A stretch of DNA of 18,194 nt. It comes from Patescibacteria group bacterium (GTDB lineage Bacteria; Patescibacteriota; Minisyncoccia; UBA6257; GWB1-50-10). Below the pieces are notes generated by a model. The model was not told the origin of the DNA. It was given only the letters and a program-made list of their open reading frames with translations, and did no database searches. Positions 12,203-18,191 of this stretch are shown in pieces. Made by a program: the position numbers and the translations under genes. Positions within the stretch are counted from its first letter, which is position 1, and each line of letters starts with the position of its first letter. Where the stretch lies: contig JAMCRC010000037.1 of NCBI GenBank assembly GCA_023380415.1, forward strand, positions 1 to 18,194. Reading direction: 5' to 3'.

Positions 12203-13876
12203 ATGGCATCCGATAACAAAATATTCCTCGATAAAGGCGATACCCTCCAGGTCGCCGTGGAAAAGGTGGCCGAGGCCAAAGCGGGAGGGATAGTTTTGAA
12301 CATTCCGCGCGACTCGGTCTTGGGCTCGTCGGTCCACAACTTCCAGATCCTGAAGAGGGAAAGCGAGACCGCCGGCCGCGATCTTTCGATCGAGTCGGTG
12401 GACGAGCGTATCCTGGAACTGGCGGCGCTCGCGAAGATACCGGCCCGCAACCCCATCTTCAAGAGCAAGGAGCGGACCGTCACGGACATCGTCCCTAAAT
12501 CGCGGGCTCGAACGGACATTGCGCCGGTCCGCCGGATCGACGAAGGGGAAGAAGAACCGATCGCGGAAGAGGAAGAAAAACCGCTCCCGCCGGCAAGATC
12601 CCGCAAGCTTTTCCGTAAAAAAGAGCGTTCCATTCCGCCCGTTCCCCGGGAAGAACCGCCGGTCGAAGAAGAACCGGTTTTGGAGATCGAGGAGGAGCCC
12701 AAGGAGGAGCCGGAGAGACCGAGAAGAAAAAAGCGGCATCGGGCCAAGTTCGCGCTGGTCTTCGCCGGCTTCTTGGTATTGATGGGCGGGGCCTACGCCA
12801 TCGCCACCTATATCCTGCCGCAGGTCACCATTAACGTGACCCTGAAAAAAACGCCACTTGATTTCAACGATGCCGTTCTGGTCAGCGCTTCGACCACGGA
12901 ACCGCGCTCGAGCGGCGCGTCCATCGCGCTGCCCGGCCAGCTTCTTATCGCGAAGAACAGCCTGGTAATGAATTTCCCGGCGACCGGCACCTCTAGCATT
13001 TCATCCAAGGCGACCGGAGTGCTTACCGTCTACAACGCCTATAGTTCCGAGGCCCAGGTGCTCGTGGCAACGACGCGCTTCGTCTCTCCCGACGGCCATC
13101 TTTTCCGCTCAACCGAGCGGGTGGTCGTTCCCGGCGCCAAGATATCGGGCGGCAAGCTCGTTCCATCCACGGCCTCGGTGAAGGTCGCCGCGGCCGAACC
13201 CGGTGCGGCCTATAACGTCCCGCCGAGCGACAATTGGACCATTCCCGGATTCGAAGGGACGCCGCGCTACACGAAGTTCTATGCCGATGCGGCGCAGGCC
13301 ATGACGGGCGGATCGGATGGGACGACCGTTGTTGCGACGGCGGCGGACGTCGCGGCCGCCAAGACCAAGATCGAATCGGCTCTCAAGGATTCGCTCGCTA
13401 ACCAGATCGGCATTTTGGGAGGGGACAAATTCAAGGTCCTGCCGGGAGCCGTGGCCTTCGCGACGACGAGCGAAAGCGTTACGTCGGTCGGTTCCGACGG
13501 CAATTTCTCGGTTCTGGTTTCGGGAGAGATGCGGGAATTGGTCTTCGACGAGGCCATGCTCAAGGACCAGGTCCTGGCGCTAGCGGGCGCGGATGCCTCT
13601 ACGACCAAATTGGACTCGATCGATCTCACGTACGGCTCGACGACGCTTGCGGCCGCCCAGGGCCAGATCGCCTTCAAAATAAGCGGTAATCTGGTCTATG
13701 AGCCGGCCGTTGACGTAGCGGCCGTGAAGGGCGAGATCGCCGGCCATGACGCGGCGAGCTTAAGGTCGACCATCTTCGGCATTACCGGGTTTGAAAAGGC
13801 CAATATCGCTTTCTGGCCGTTCTGGGTGACGACCGTTCCCCAGGACCAGTCCAAAATAGAGCTGAATCTCGATTAA
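12203..13876 (+). CDS. Membrane-anchored baseplate J/gp47-like protein
   Basis: 557 residues in four parts. Residues 1-90 form a cytoplasmic domain (FLDKGDTLQVAVEKVAEAKA, IVLNIPRDSVL, NFQILKRESETAGRDLSI) that I recognise from CPR proteins but cannot name. Residues about 100-180 are a disordered linker rich in Glu, Pro and Arg. A single membrane helix follows at 182-205 (FALVFAGFLVLMGGAYAIA). The outer part carries the pattern seen in CPR baseplate-J-like proteins: KATGVLTVYNAYSSEAQVLV, ATTRFVSPDGHLFRS, VVVPGAKISGGKLVPSTASV, AAEPGAAYNVPPS, TIPGFEGTPRYTKFYADA. Baseplate J is a structural wedge protein of contractile phage tails, but the anchor here suggests a surface complex instead of a phage. 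No other tail gene is seen nearby. Function unknown; exported side inferred from the position of basic residues before the helix. Confidence 0.75.
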   Translation: MASDNKIFLDKGDTLQVAVEKVAEAKAGGIVLNIPRDSVLGSSVHNFQILKRESETAGRDLSIESVDERILELAALAKIPARNPIFKSKERTVTDIVPKSRARTDIAPVRRIDEGEEEPIAEEEEKPLPPARSRKLFRKKERSIPPVPREEPPVEEEPVLEIEEEPKEEPERPRRKKRHRAKFALVFAGFLVLMGGAYAIATYILPQVTINVTLKKTPLDFNDAVLVSASTTEPRSSGASIALPGQLLIAKNSLVMNFPATGTSSISSKATGVLTVYNAYSSEAQVLVATTRFVSPDGHLFRSTERVVVPGAKISGGKLVPSTASVKVAAAEPGAAYNVPPSDNWTIPGFEGTPRYTKFYADAAQAMTGGSDGTTVVATAADVAAAKTKIESALKDSLANQIGILGGDKFKVLPGAVAFATTSESVTSVGSDGNFSVLVSGEMRELVFDEAMLKDQVLALAGADASTTKLDSIDLTYGSTTLAAAQGQIAFKISGNLVYEPAVDVAAVKGEIAGHDAASLRSTIFGITGFEKANIAFWPFWVTTVPQDQSKIELNLD

Positions 13877-13879
13877 CCC

Positions 13880-13908
13880 TTGACTTTAATCGAGCGTTTT
13901 CTTATGAT
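13880..13908 (+). promoter_or_regulatory. Promoter of the infA-rpsI operon
   Basis: TTGACT at 13880-13885, 17-base spacer, TATGAT at 13903-13908: the closest fit to the sigma-70 consensus in the window. The ATG of infA follows 15 bases later, giving a leader of only about 8-9 bases with no ribosome binding site. No hairpin or protein-binding leader for autoregulation fits in that space. Confidence 0.75.
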
Positions 13909-13923
13909 ACAACCTGTTTACTG

Positions 13924-14151
13924 ATGGCTACGAGCGCGCCCCTTTTGAGGATCGAAGGTTCCGTCGATGAGGCCTTACCCGGACTCTTGTTCCGCGTGAA
14001 GGCCGATATCGGCGGAGAACCGAAGATAATCCTGGCCCACTTGGCCGGGAAACTGAAGATAAACCACATTCGGGTCATCCCGGGCGACCGGGTGCTCATC
14101 GAAATGGTGAGTCCTACGGACGGGCGCGGGCGGATCGTCAGAAGACTATAA
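13924..14151 (+). CDS. infA: Translation initiation factor IF-1
   Basis: 75 residues, normal size (about 72). A single OB-fold protein that binds the A site of the 30S subunit during initiation. Family landmarks: IEGSVDEALPGLLFRVKADI, ILAHLAGKLKINHIRVIPGD and the ending GRGRIVRRL. First gene of a tightly packed operon: one base separates its stop from rpmJ. The usual upstream neighbours (secY, adk, map) are absent; the baseplate-J-like gene ends 47 bases before it. Confidence 0.95.
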   Translation: MATSAPLLRIEGSVDEALPGLLFRVKADIGGEPKIILAHLAGKLKINHIRVIPGDRVLIEMVSPTDGRGRIVRRL

Positions 14152-14152
14152 A

Positions 14153-14269
14153 ATGAAGGTTAGAGCGTCGGTGAAAAAAATCTGCGAGGGTTGCAAAACC
14201 GTCCGCCGCAAAGGACGGCTTTACGTCATTTGTTCCAAGAACCCGAAGCATAAACAGAGGCAAGGATAA
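14153..14269 (+). CDS. rpmJ: Large-subunit ribosomal protein bL36
   Basis: 38 residues: MKVRASVKKICEGCKTVRRK followed by GRLYVICSKNPKHKQRQG. This is the zinc-type L36, with C11, C14, C27 and H33 forming the expected zinc site. Length is typical (37-38). It sits one base after infA and five bases before rpsM, the standard order in bacteria. Confidence 0.95.
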   Translation: MKVRASVKKICEGCKTVRRKGRLYVICSKNPKHKQRQG

Positions 14270-14274
14270 TTACT

Positions 14275-14658
14275 ATGCGCGTTGCAGGCGTCAACATACC
14301 GGACAACAAGAAGCTCAATATCGCTTTGGGCTACATTTACGGCGTCGGCCGCTCGAATGCCGTCGTCGTCCTCGAGGCGATGAAGATCGACGGTTCGAAG
14401 CGCGCCAAGGACCTGACGCCCGAAGAGGTGAACAAGATCCAATCGTTCCTCGAGAAGAACTACAAAGTAGAAGGAGAGCTTAGGCAGGTCATCAAGCAGA
14501 ACATCAACCGCTTGAAGGATATCAAGGCCTACCGCGGCGTCCGCCATATGCGGAAACTGCCGGTCAGGGGCCAAAGGACGAAGACCAATTCCCGCACGGT
14601 GCGCGGTAACGTGAGAAAGACGGCCGGCAGCGGCAAGCGGAAGGTCGAGTTGAAATAA
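14275..14658 (+). CDS. rpsM: Small-subunit ribosomal protein uS13
   Basis: 127 residues. Sits in the 30S head and contacts the P-site tRNA and the 50S bridge. Begins MRVAGVNIPDNKKLNIALGY, includes the helix-two-turn-helix motif YGVGRSNA, and ends with the basic tail: AYRGVRHMRKLPVRGQRTKT then NSRTVRGNVRKTA and a Lys/Arg-rich end. AAGG lies 11 bases before the ATG, a weak ribosome binding site formed by the end of rpmJ. Only three bases separate it from rpsK. Confidence 0.96.
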   Translation: MRVAGVNIPDNKKLNIALGYIYGVGRSNAVVVLEAMKIDGSKRAKDLTPEEVNKIQSFLEKNYKVEGELRQVIKQNINRLKDIKAYRGVRHMRKLPVRGQRTKTNSRTVRGNVRKTAGSGKRKVELK

Positions 14659-14661
14659 TCT

Positions 14662-15108
14662 ATGGGAAAACTGAAGGTCGCACAAAAGAATAAGGACGAG
14701 GCCGTGAAGGAAGTGAAGGCCGAGGGAAAGGCGGCGCCAAAGGCGTCCGCTTCGAGCCGGCGTGTTCTCGAGGGCCGCATCTACATCCAGGCGACCTACA
14801 ATAACACGATGATAACCGCGACGGATTCGTCCGGGCGGGTCGTTGCTTGGATGACCGCCGGCTCTCTCGGTTTTTCCGGCCCCAAGAAGGCAACTCCTTT
14901 CGCCGCTTCGAAGGTCGCCGAGGCCATCGCCCAGAAGATAGAGAAATCCGGACCTTCCATCGTCGAGATATACGTTCGGGGCGTGGGCAGCGGTCGAGAT
15001 TCCGCCGTCCGCTCGCTTGCGGCCAAAGGCCTGCAGATCACTTCCATCAAGGACGTGACTCCGATACCGCACAACGGCCCGAAGCCGGCGAAAGTCAGGA
15101 GGGTCTAA
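14662..15108 (+). CDS. rpsK: Small-subunit ribosomal protein uS11
   Basis: 148 residues; the usual length is near 130. Platform protein of the 30S subunit. The core is clear: RIYIQATYNNTMITATDSSG, GSLGFSGPKKATPFAASKVA, YVRGVGSGRDSAVRSLAAKG, and the ending DVTPIPHNGPKPAKVRRV. An additional Lys/Ala/Glu-rich N-terminal extension (about residues 1-33) explains the size. The ATG follows rpsM by three bases and has no visible ribosome binding site. Confidence 0.96.
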   Translation: MGKLKVAQKNKDEAVKEVKAEGKAAPKASASSRRVLEGRIYIQATYNNTMITATDSSGRVVAWMTAGSLGFSGPKKATPFAASKVAEAIAQKIEKSGPSIVEIYVRGVGSGRDSAVRSLAAKGLQITSIKDVTPIPHNGPKPAKVRRV

Positions 15109-15112
15109 AAAT

Positions 15113-15712
15113 ATGAAGAGTATCAAAGAAAAAAAGGAAAGGGCGCTCGGCGTTAAGCTTTTCATAAAAGCGGACCGCTGCAATTCTCCGAAATGCGTGA
15201 CCGTCCGCCGGCCTTACCGTCCGGGCGTGCACGGCCAGGCCCGCCGCCGCCAGCCATCCGAATACGGGCGCGAACTCAAGGAAAAGCAGAAACTCCAGAT
15301 CATCTATGGCCTCACGAACCGCCAGATGATGAATCTTTTCGGCGCCAAGTCGCCGGACGATATATTGAAGCATCTCGAGAAGCGTTTGGACCGGGTGGTC
15401 TTCCTTTTAGGCCTCGCCAAATCGACTCGCATCGCGCGCCAGCTCGTCTCGCACGGCCACATTCTCGTTAACGGCCGGAAGGTGACAATTCCCTCGTATT
15501 ATGTTAAGGTGGGGGAGAAGATAGAGATTCGGCCGGAATCGCGCGGCTCCAAGCTTTTCGAGGACATCCAAGTGCGCCTCAAGCAATACACGCCGCCAGC
15601 CTGGCTTAAGCTCGATGCCCAAAATCTCAAGGGAGAATGCGTCGAGGAGCCGGTCGTGGAAGGTTCCCTGCCTTTCGACATCAATTTGGTCGGTGAATTT
15701 TACGCCCGCTAA
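15113..15712 (+). CDS. rpsD: Small-subunit ribosomal protein uS4
   Basis: 199 residues. Primary 16S rRNA-binding protein that nucleates 30S assembly. The N-terminus is shortened: the protein starts MKSIKEKKERALGVKLFIKA, without the first Cys pair of zinc-type S4; only C23 and C28 (RCNSPKC) remain, so a complete four-Cys site is not formed. Then RRPYRPGVHGQARRRQPSEY, LREK-like helix KEKQKLQIIYGLTNRQM and the S4 RNA-binding domain (RLDRVVFLLGLAKSTRIARQ, LVSHGHILVNGRKVTIPSY). GGAGG about ten bases before the ATG, inside the end of rpsK, can serve as ribosome binding site. Confidence 0.96.
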   Translation: MKSIKEKKERALGVKLFIKADRCNSPKCVTVRRPYRPGVHGQARRRQPSEYGRELKEKQKLQIIYGLTNRQMMNLFGAKSPDDILKHLEKRLDRVVFLLGLAKSTRIARQLVSHGHILVNGRKVTIPSYYVKVGEKIEIRPESRGSKLFEDIQVRLKQYTPPAWLKLDAQNLKGECVEEPVVEGSLPFDINLVGEFYAR

Positions 15713-15727
15713 GGCGTCAATATAAAA

Positions 15728-16441
15728 ATGAAGTACTCACATTTAAGCGAAGAAGTAGCCGCGAAAAAGGTCTCGGAAAATGGCAACCTCGGCGTTTTCC
15801 ACGTCGAAGGGCTTTACCCCGGTTACGGCACGACGATGGGCAACGCCATGCGGCGGGTGCTCCTTTCGTCGCTCCCCGGGGCGGCCATCACCCAGGTTAA
15901 GATCAAGGGCGTCGACCACGAGTTCTCGACCCTGCCGGGAATGCAGGAGGATATCGTCGAATTTACGCTTAACCTGAAGAAGGTCCGCTTCGATTTTTCC
16001 GCCGACGAGCCGCAGACCCTGAAACTGCACGTTAAAGGCGAGAAAGAAGTGACGGCGGCCGACATCGAGTCGACCACTTTTGCCCGGGTCATCAACACCG
16101 ATCTCCATCTGGCCACTTTGAACAAGAAGACCGCCGATCTCGATATGGAGCTCACGGTCGAGAAAGGTTTGGGTTATGTCACCTCCGAATCGCGCAAAAT
16201 GGAACGGCTTTCCGTCGGGACCGTCGTTCTCGACGCCGTTTTTTCGCCCATCGTGACCATCGCCTTCGAGGTGGAGGATATGCGCGTCGGCGATCGAACG
16301 GATTACAACCGTTTGAAGCTCCAGATAGAAACGGACGGTTCCATAACGCCCGGAGAGGCCTTCCATAAGGCGTCCAAGATATTGAAGGACCACTTCGAAA
16401 AGCTCGCGGAGGCGACCGTCGGCCAAGGCAAGGAAGAATAA
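15728..16441 (+). CDS. rpoA: RNA polymerase alpha subunit, N-terminal domain only
   Basis: 237 residues; most bacterial alpha subunits are 310-330. The N-terminal assembly domain is complete: FHVEGLYPGYGTTMGNAMRR, VLLSSLPGAAITQVKIKGVD, HEFSTLPGMQEDIVEFTLNL, then the insert domain and the return to the dimer interface ending ASKILKDHFEKLAEATV and GQGKEE. The chain stops where the linker to the C-terminal domain would begin, and the next gene follows 24 bases later, so that domain (UP-element and activator contacts) is not encoded here. No remnant is seen in the other frames. Position between rpsD and rplQ is the standard one. No ribosome binding site is evident before the ATG. Confidence 0.96.
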   Translation: MKYSHLSEEVAAKKVSENGNLGVFHVEGLYPGYGTTMGNAMRRVLLSSLPGAAITQVKIKGVDHEFSTLPGMQEDIVEFTLNLKKVRFDFSADEPQTLKLHVKGEKEVTAADIESTTFARVINTDLHLATLNKKTADLDMELTVEKGLGYVTSESRKMERLSVGTVVLDAVFSPIVTIAFEVEDMRVGDRTDYNRLKLQIETDGSITPGEAFHKASKILKDHFEKLAEATVGQGKEE

Positions 16442-16465
16442 TCAGCGGGATATCCATCAGGTCAT

Positions 16466-16819
16466 ATGCGCCATTTGAACAAAGGTAGAAAATTTGGATT
16501 GAAGAAAGGCCCCCGGCGGTCTTTTTTAAGGATTTTGGCGAATAACCTGGTGAGCCACGAGCGGATCGTGACGACCGAGGCCCGGGCCAAGGAGATCAAG
16601 TCCGTCGTGGAGCGCTATGTGACCTACGGCAAAAAGCAGGATCTCGCCGGAATGCGCCTCTTGCTCAAGTACCTGCCGAAAGGGGCGGCCTACAAGGTTT
16701 ACAACGAGATCGCTCCGCGGTATAAGGACCGCAAGGGCGGCTACCTCCGCATCGTGAAGATCGCCAAGCCGCGCAAGCACGACGCCTCGAAGATGGCCGT
16801 CATCGAATTCGTCAAATAA
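16466..16819 (+). CDS. rplQ: Large-subunit ribosomal protein bL17
   Basis: 117 residues, normal size. Lies near the polypeptide exit tunnel. Family landmarks: MRHLNKGRKFGLKKGPRRSF, LANNLVSHERIVTTEARAKE, and the C-terminal GGYLRIVKIAKPRKHDASKM. The ATG follows rpoA by 24 bases; an AGG five bases upstream of the start is the only hint of a ribosome binding site. One base separates it from rplM. Confidence 0.96.
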   Translation: MRHLNKGRKFGLKKGPRRSFLRILANNLVSHERIVTTEARAKEIKSVVERYVTYGKKQDLAGMRLLLKYLPKGAAYKVYNEIAPRYKDRKGGYLRIVKIAKPRKHDASKMAVIEFVK

Positions 16820-16820
16820 C

Positions 16821-17162
16821 ATGGAATACAAGATCGACGCCAAAGGGAAAAAATTGGGCCGCCTTGCTTCGCAGATATCGTTCATCCTGCAGGGCAAGAA
16901 ACATCCGACCTATGACCCGCGCAAGTTGGGCGACGATTCCGTCGTCGTGAAGAACGTGCAGCTCCTCGTGCTTTCGGGCCGCAAGCCGACCCAGAAGATC
17001 TATTACCGCCACACAGGTCCTTTGGGCCATTTGAAGGAGATGAAGTTCGCCGACATCTTCGCCAAGAAACCGGAATGGGTCCTTCAGAACGCCGTTCGGA
17101 CGATGCTGCCCAAGAACCGCTTGCGGGCGAAGCGGATGACCAAATTGAAGTTCGAAAAATAA
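16821..17162 (+). CDS. rplM: Large-subunit ribosomal protein uL13, short form
   Basis: 113 residues versus about 142-147 in most bacteria. Early-assembly 50S protein. The core is present (KIDAKGKKLGRLASQISFIL, VVKNVQLLVLSGRKPTQKIY, YRHTGPLGHLKEMKF, MLPKNRLRAKRMTKLKF), but roughly 15 residues are missing from each end relative to E. coli. It starts one base after rplQ and ends one base before rpsI, so the short form is not caused by a wrongly chosen start: the frame upstream belongs to rplQ. L13 and S9 are paired in nearly all bacteria. Confidence 0.95.
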   Translation: MEYKIDAKGKKLGRLASQISFILQGKKHPTYDPRKLGDDSVVVKNVQLLVLSGRKPTQKIYYRHTGPLGHLKEMKFADIFAKKPEWVLQNAVRTMLPKNRLRAKRMTKLKFEK

Positions 17163-17163
17163 T

Positions 17164-17610
17164 ATGCCTACGAAATCCGAAACAAAGACCAAAAAGCCGG
17201 CAAGCAAAGAGAAGTACGTCGAGGCCGTCGGCCGCCGCAAGACCGCCGTCGCGCGCGTCCGTCTTTGGAGCGGCCGCCCCAAGACGAGCAAAGAACCGGA
17301 GGTGATGGTGAACGATATTTCTTACATAAAGTATTTTCCCTTGAAAAAACATCAAACTGTGGCCAAAGCGCCCTTCGAAGCCCTTTCCTTAAAGGAGTAT
17401 TCGGCGACCGCCATGGTCTCTGGCGGTGGCGTGAACGCCCAGGCCGAGGCCATCCGTCTCGGTCTTGCGAGGACGCTCGTCGCCTTGAACCCGCTCTGGC
17501 GCGTAAAACTCAAATCGCTAGGATATTTGAAACGCGATCCCCGCATGGTGGAGCGCAAAAAGCCAGGATTCCGCAAAGCGAGACGGCCTCAGCAGTGGCG
17601 GAAGCGTTAG
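17164..17610 (+). CDS. rpsI: Small-subunit ribosomal protein uS9
   Basis: 148 residues, with a Lys/Thr-rich N-terminal extension of about 17 residues. Core: YVEAVGRRKTAVARVRLWSG, ATAMVSGGGVNAQAEAIRLG, RDPRMVERKKPGFRKARRPQ and the end QWRKR. The final Lys-Arg reaches the P-site tRNA in known ribosomes and is kept. Last gene of the operon. Its last codons form the left half of a 16-bp hairpin that continues past the stop (17588-17627), a sequence that recurs downstream in diverged form at 17730-17799. Confidence 0.96.
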   Translation: MPTKSETKTKKPASKEKYVEAVGRRKTAVARVRLWSGRPKTSKEPEVMVNDISYIKYFPLKKHQTVAKAPFEALSLKEYSATAMVSGGGVNAQAEAIRLGLARTLVALNPLWRVKLKSLGYLKRDPRMVERKKPGFRKARRPQQWRKR

Positions 17611-17627
17611 CTTCCGAAACTGCTGAG
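17588..17627 (+). repeat. Hairpin spanning the rpsI stop (repeat unit A)
   Basis: Outer arms CTCAGCAGT (17588-17596) and ACTGCTGAG (17619-17627), inner arms CGGAAGC (17599-17605) and GCTTCCG (17610-17616), loop GTTA, and a GG/AA internal mismatch. The stop codon TAG (17608-17610) lies in the loop. No T-run follows, so it is not a typical terminator. Confidence 0.7.
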
Positions 17628-17650
17628 AGGAAGGGGCGATGGGGAAGGGC
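17619..17650 (+). repeat. 32-bp direct repeat, copy 1
   Basis: Starts ACTGCTGAGAGGAAGGGGCG and ends ATGGGGAAGGGC. Identical to 17791-17822. It overlaps the right arm of the rpsI hairpin. Confidence 0.85.
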
Positions 17651-17727
17651 GGGAAATAAGCCCGTCCCCAACGCGGAGCTCGCGAACCGAGGGGTTCGCG
17701 GGAGCGGCTTGCTGTATAGCGAACCGC
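17641..17727 (+). repeat. Three consecutive hairpins between rpsI and the terminator
   Basis: 17641-17669: GGGGA with TCCCC, then GGGC with GCCC, one A-G mismatch. 17681-17700: perfect 8-bp CGCGAACC with GGTTCGCG, loop GAGG. 17704-17727: GCGG with CCGC enclosing TTGCT and AGCGA, loop GTAT, with one mismatch and one G-T pair. No open reading frame of note covers this part; the gene-free gap 17611-17886 (276 bases) holds only these, the repeats, a terminator and a promoter. Confidence 0.55.
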
Positions 17728-17729
17728 GA

Positions 17730-17799
17730 CTCAGCACTGGCGCAAACGTTAAGACAAAAACTCCGCGAAAGCGGAGTTTTTTCTTGCGCCACTGCTGAG
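17730..17799 (+). repeat. Long inverted repeat enclosing a terminator (repeat unit B)
   Basis: Left arm CTCAGCACTGGCGCAA (17730-17745) and right arm TTGCGCCACTGCTGAG (17784-17799) pair over 16 positions with one mismatch. The left arm resembles the 3' end of rpsI (17588-17610), suggesting a duplication. Where unit A has G paired to C in the inner stem, unit B has C paired to G, a compensatory difference. Confidence 0.65.
17756..17782 (+). terminator. Intrinsic terminator of the ribosomal protein operon
   Basis: Arms AAAAACTCCGC (17756-17766) and GCGGAGTTTTT (17771-17781), loop GAAA, T-run to 17782. The A-run on the left means it could also stop transcription from the other strand. It is nested inside the inverted repeat 17730-17799. 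Confidence 0.85.
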
Positions 17800-17822
17800 A
17801 GGAAGGGGCGATGGGGAAGGGC
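17791..17822 (+). repeat. 32-bp direct repeat, copy 2
   Basis: Perfect copy of 17619-17650, 172 bases downstream. It runs up to the promoter region of the 63-residue gene. Confidence 0.85.
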
Positions 17823-17832
17823 TTGACACTGC

Positions 17833-17841
17833 TGGTATAAT
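17833..17841 (+). promoter_or_regulatory. Extended -10 promoter of the 63-residue gene
   Basis: TGG followed by a perfect TATAAT (17836-17841). The consensus-like TTGACA at 17823-17828 is only seven bases away and cannot act as its -35. Predicted leader is about 38 bases, with GGAAAGGGA before the ATG at 17887 as ribosome binding site. Confidence 0.55.
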
Positions 17842-17886
17842 GAAAAAGTAGGACCTTACAAATCAAAAAATAGGAAAGGGACGATC

Positions 17887-18078
17887 ATGGACAACGACGA
17901 GGTGCTGAAACACCATAAGTTCTGCAATACCTGCAATAGTTGCCCGGAGGGTGAGCTTGTAAAGAGCGCCGACGGGGAATTCATCGTTCTCAAGGACGAC
18001 TTCGGCGAGTCGGTCAGGTTCACCGTTGATCAGTTCGAGGACGTATTGCGGAACGGGCACGTTCTTCTTCCGCGTTGA
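17887..18078 (+). CDS. Small CxxCxxC protein, function unknown
   Basis: 63 residues, strongly acidic. A cluster of possible metal ligands sits near the N-terminus: H9, H10, C13, C16 and C19 (HHKFCNTCNSCPEGE). The rest (GEFIVLKDDFGESVRFTVDQ, then FEDVLRNGHVLLPR) looks like a short beta-rich unit followed by a helix. No signal peptide or membrane helix, so cytoplasmic. I do not recognise the family. It has its own promoter, a recognisable ribosome binding site and a strong terminator, so it is a single-gene unit and very likely real despite its size. Zinc binding or a redox Cys role are both possible; only three Cys are available, so a His would be needed for a four-ligand site. Confidence 0.7.
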   Translation: MDNDEVLKHHKFCNTCNSCPEGELVKSADGEFIVLKDDFGESVRFTVDQFEDVLRNGHVLLPR

Positions 18079-18100
18079 CCGCCGGTAGCGGCATTCGTTC

Positions 18101-18132
18101 GGCAGGAACGCAAGTTCCTGCCTTTTTCTTTT
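18101..18132 (+). terminator. Intrinsic terminator of the 63-residue gene
   Basis: Perfect 9-bp stem GGCAGGAAC (18101-18109) with GTTCCTGCC (18114-18122), GCAA loop, then TTTTTCTTTT. Its last two T bases are the first bases of the next -35 box. Confidence 0.9.
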
Positions 18133-18159
18133 GACTCTGGTCAATCGACGTTGTATCTT
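18131..18159 (+). promoter_or_regulatory. Promoter of the gene leaving the window
   Basis: TTGACT at 18131-18136, 17-base spacer, TATCTT at 18154-18159. Leader of about 26 bases with a ribosome binding site GAGAGG (18180-18185) six bases before the ATG. Confidence 0.55.
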
Positions 18160-18191
18160 GGTATCAGAAACTAAAAAACGAGAGGTAGATC

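Noticed and set aside
11872..12747. 291-codon minus-strand frame rich in Ser, Gly and Arg
   Set aside because: Its low complexity mirrors the Glu/Pro/Arg-rich linker of the baseplate-J-like gene on the plus strand.
12203..13876. Prophage or contractile injection system indicated by the baseplate-J-like protein
   Set aside because: It has a membrane helix and a cytoplasmic domain, and no tail sheath, tube, spike or other baseplate gene is present nearby.
14221..15183. 320-codon open frame on the minus strand across rpsM and rpsK
   Set aside because: Shadow of two certain ribosomal protein genes; no promoter, ribosome binding site or domain is seen.
17588..17822. CRISPR array suggested by repeated units
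   Set aside because: Only two 32-bp copies 172 bases apart, with hairpins and a terminator between; no regular spacers and no cas genes.
17823..17841. TTGACA and TATAAT as a classical paired promoter before the 63-residue gene
   Set aside because: The spacer is only seven bases, too short; the extended -10 alone is the better reading.
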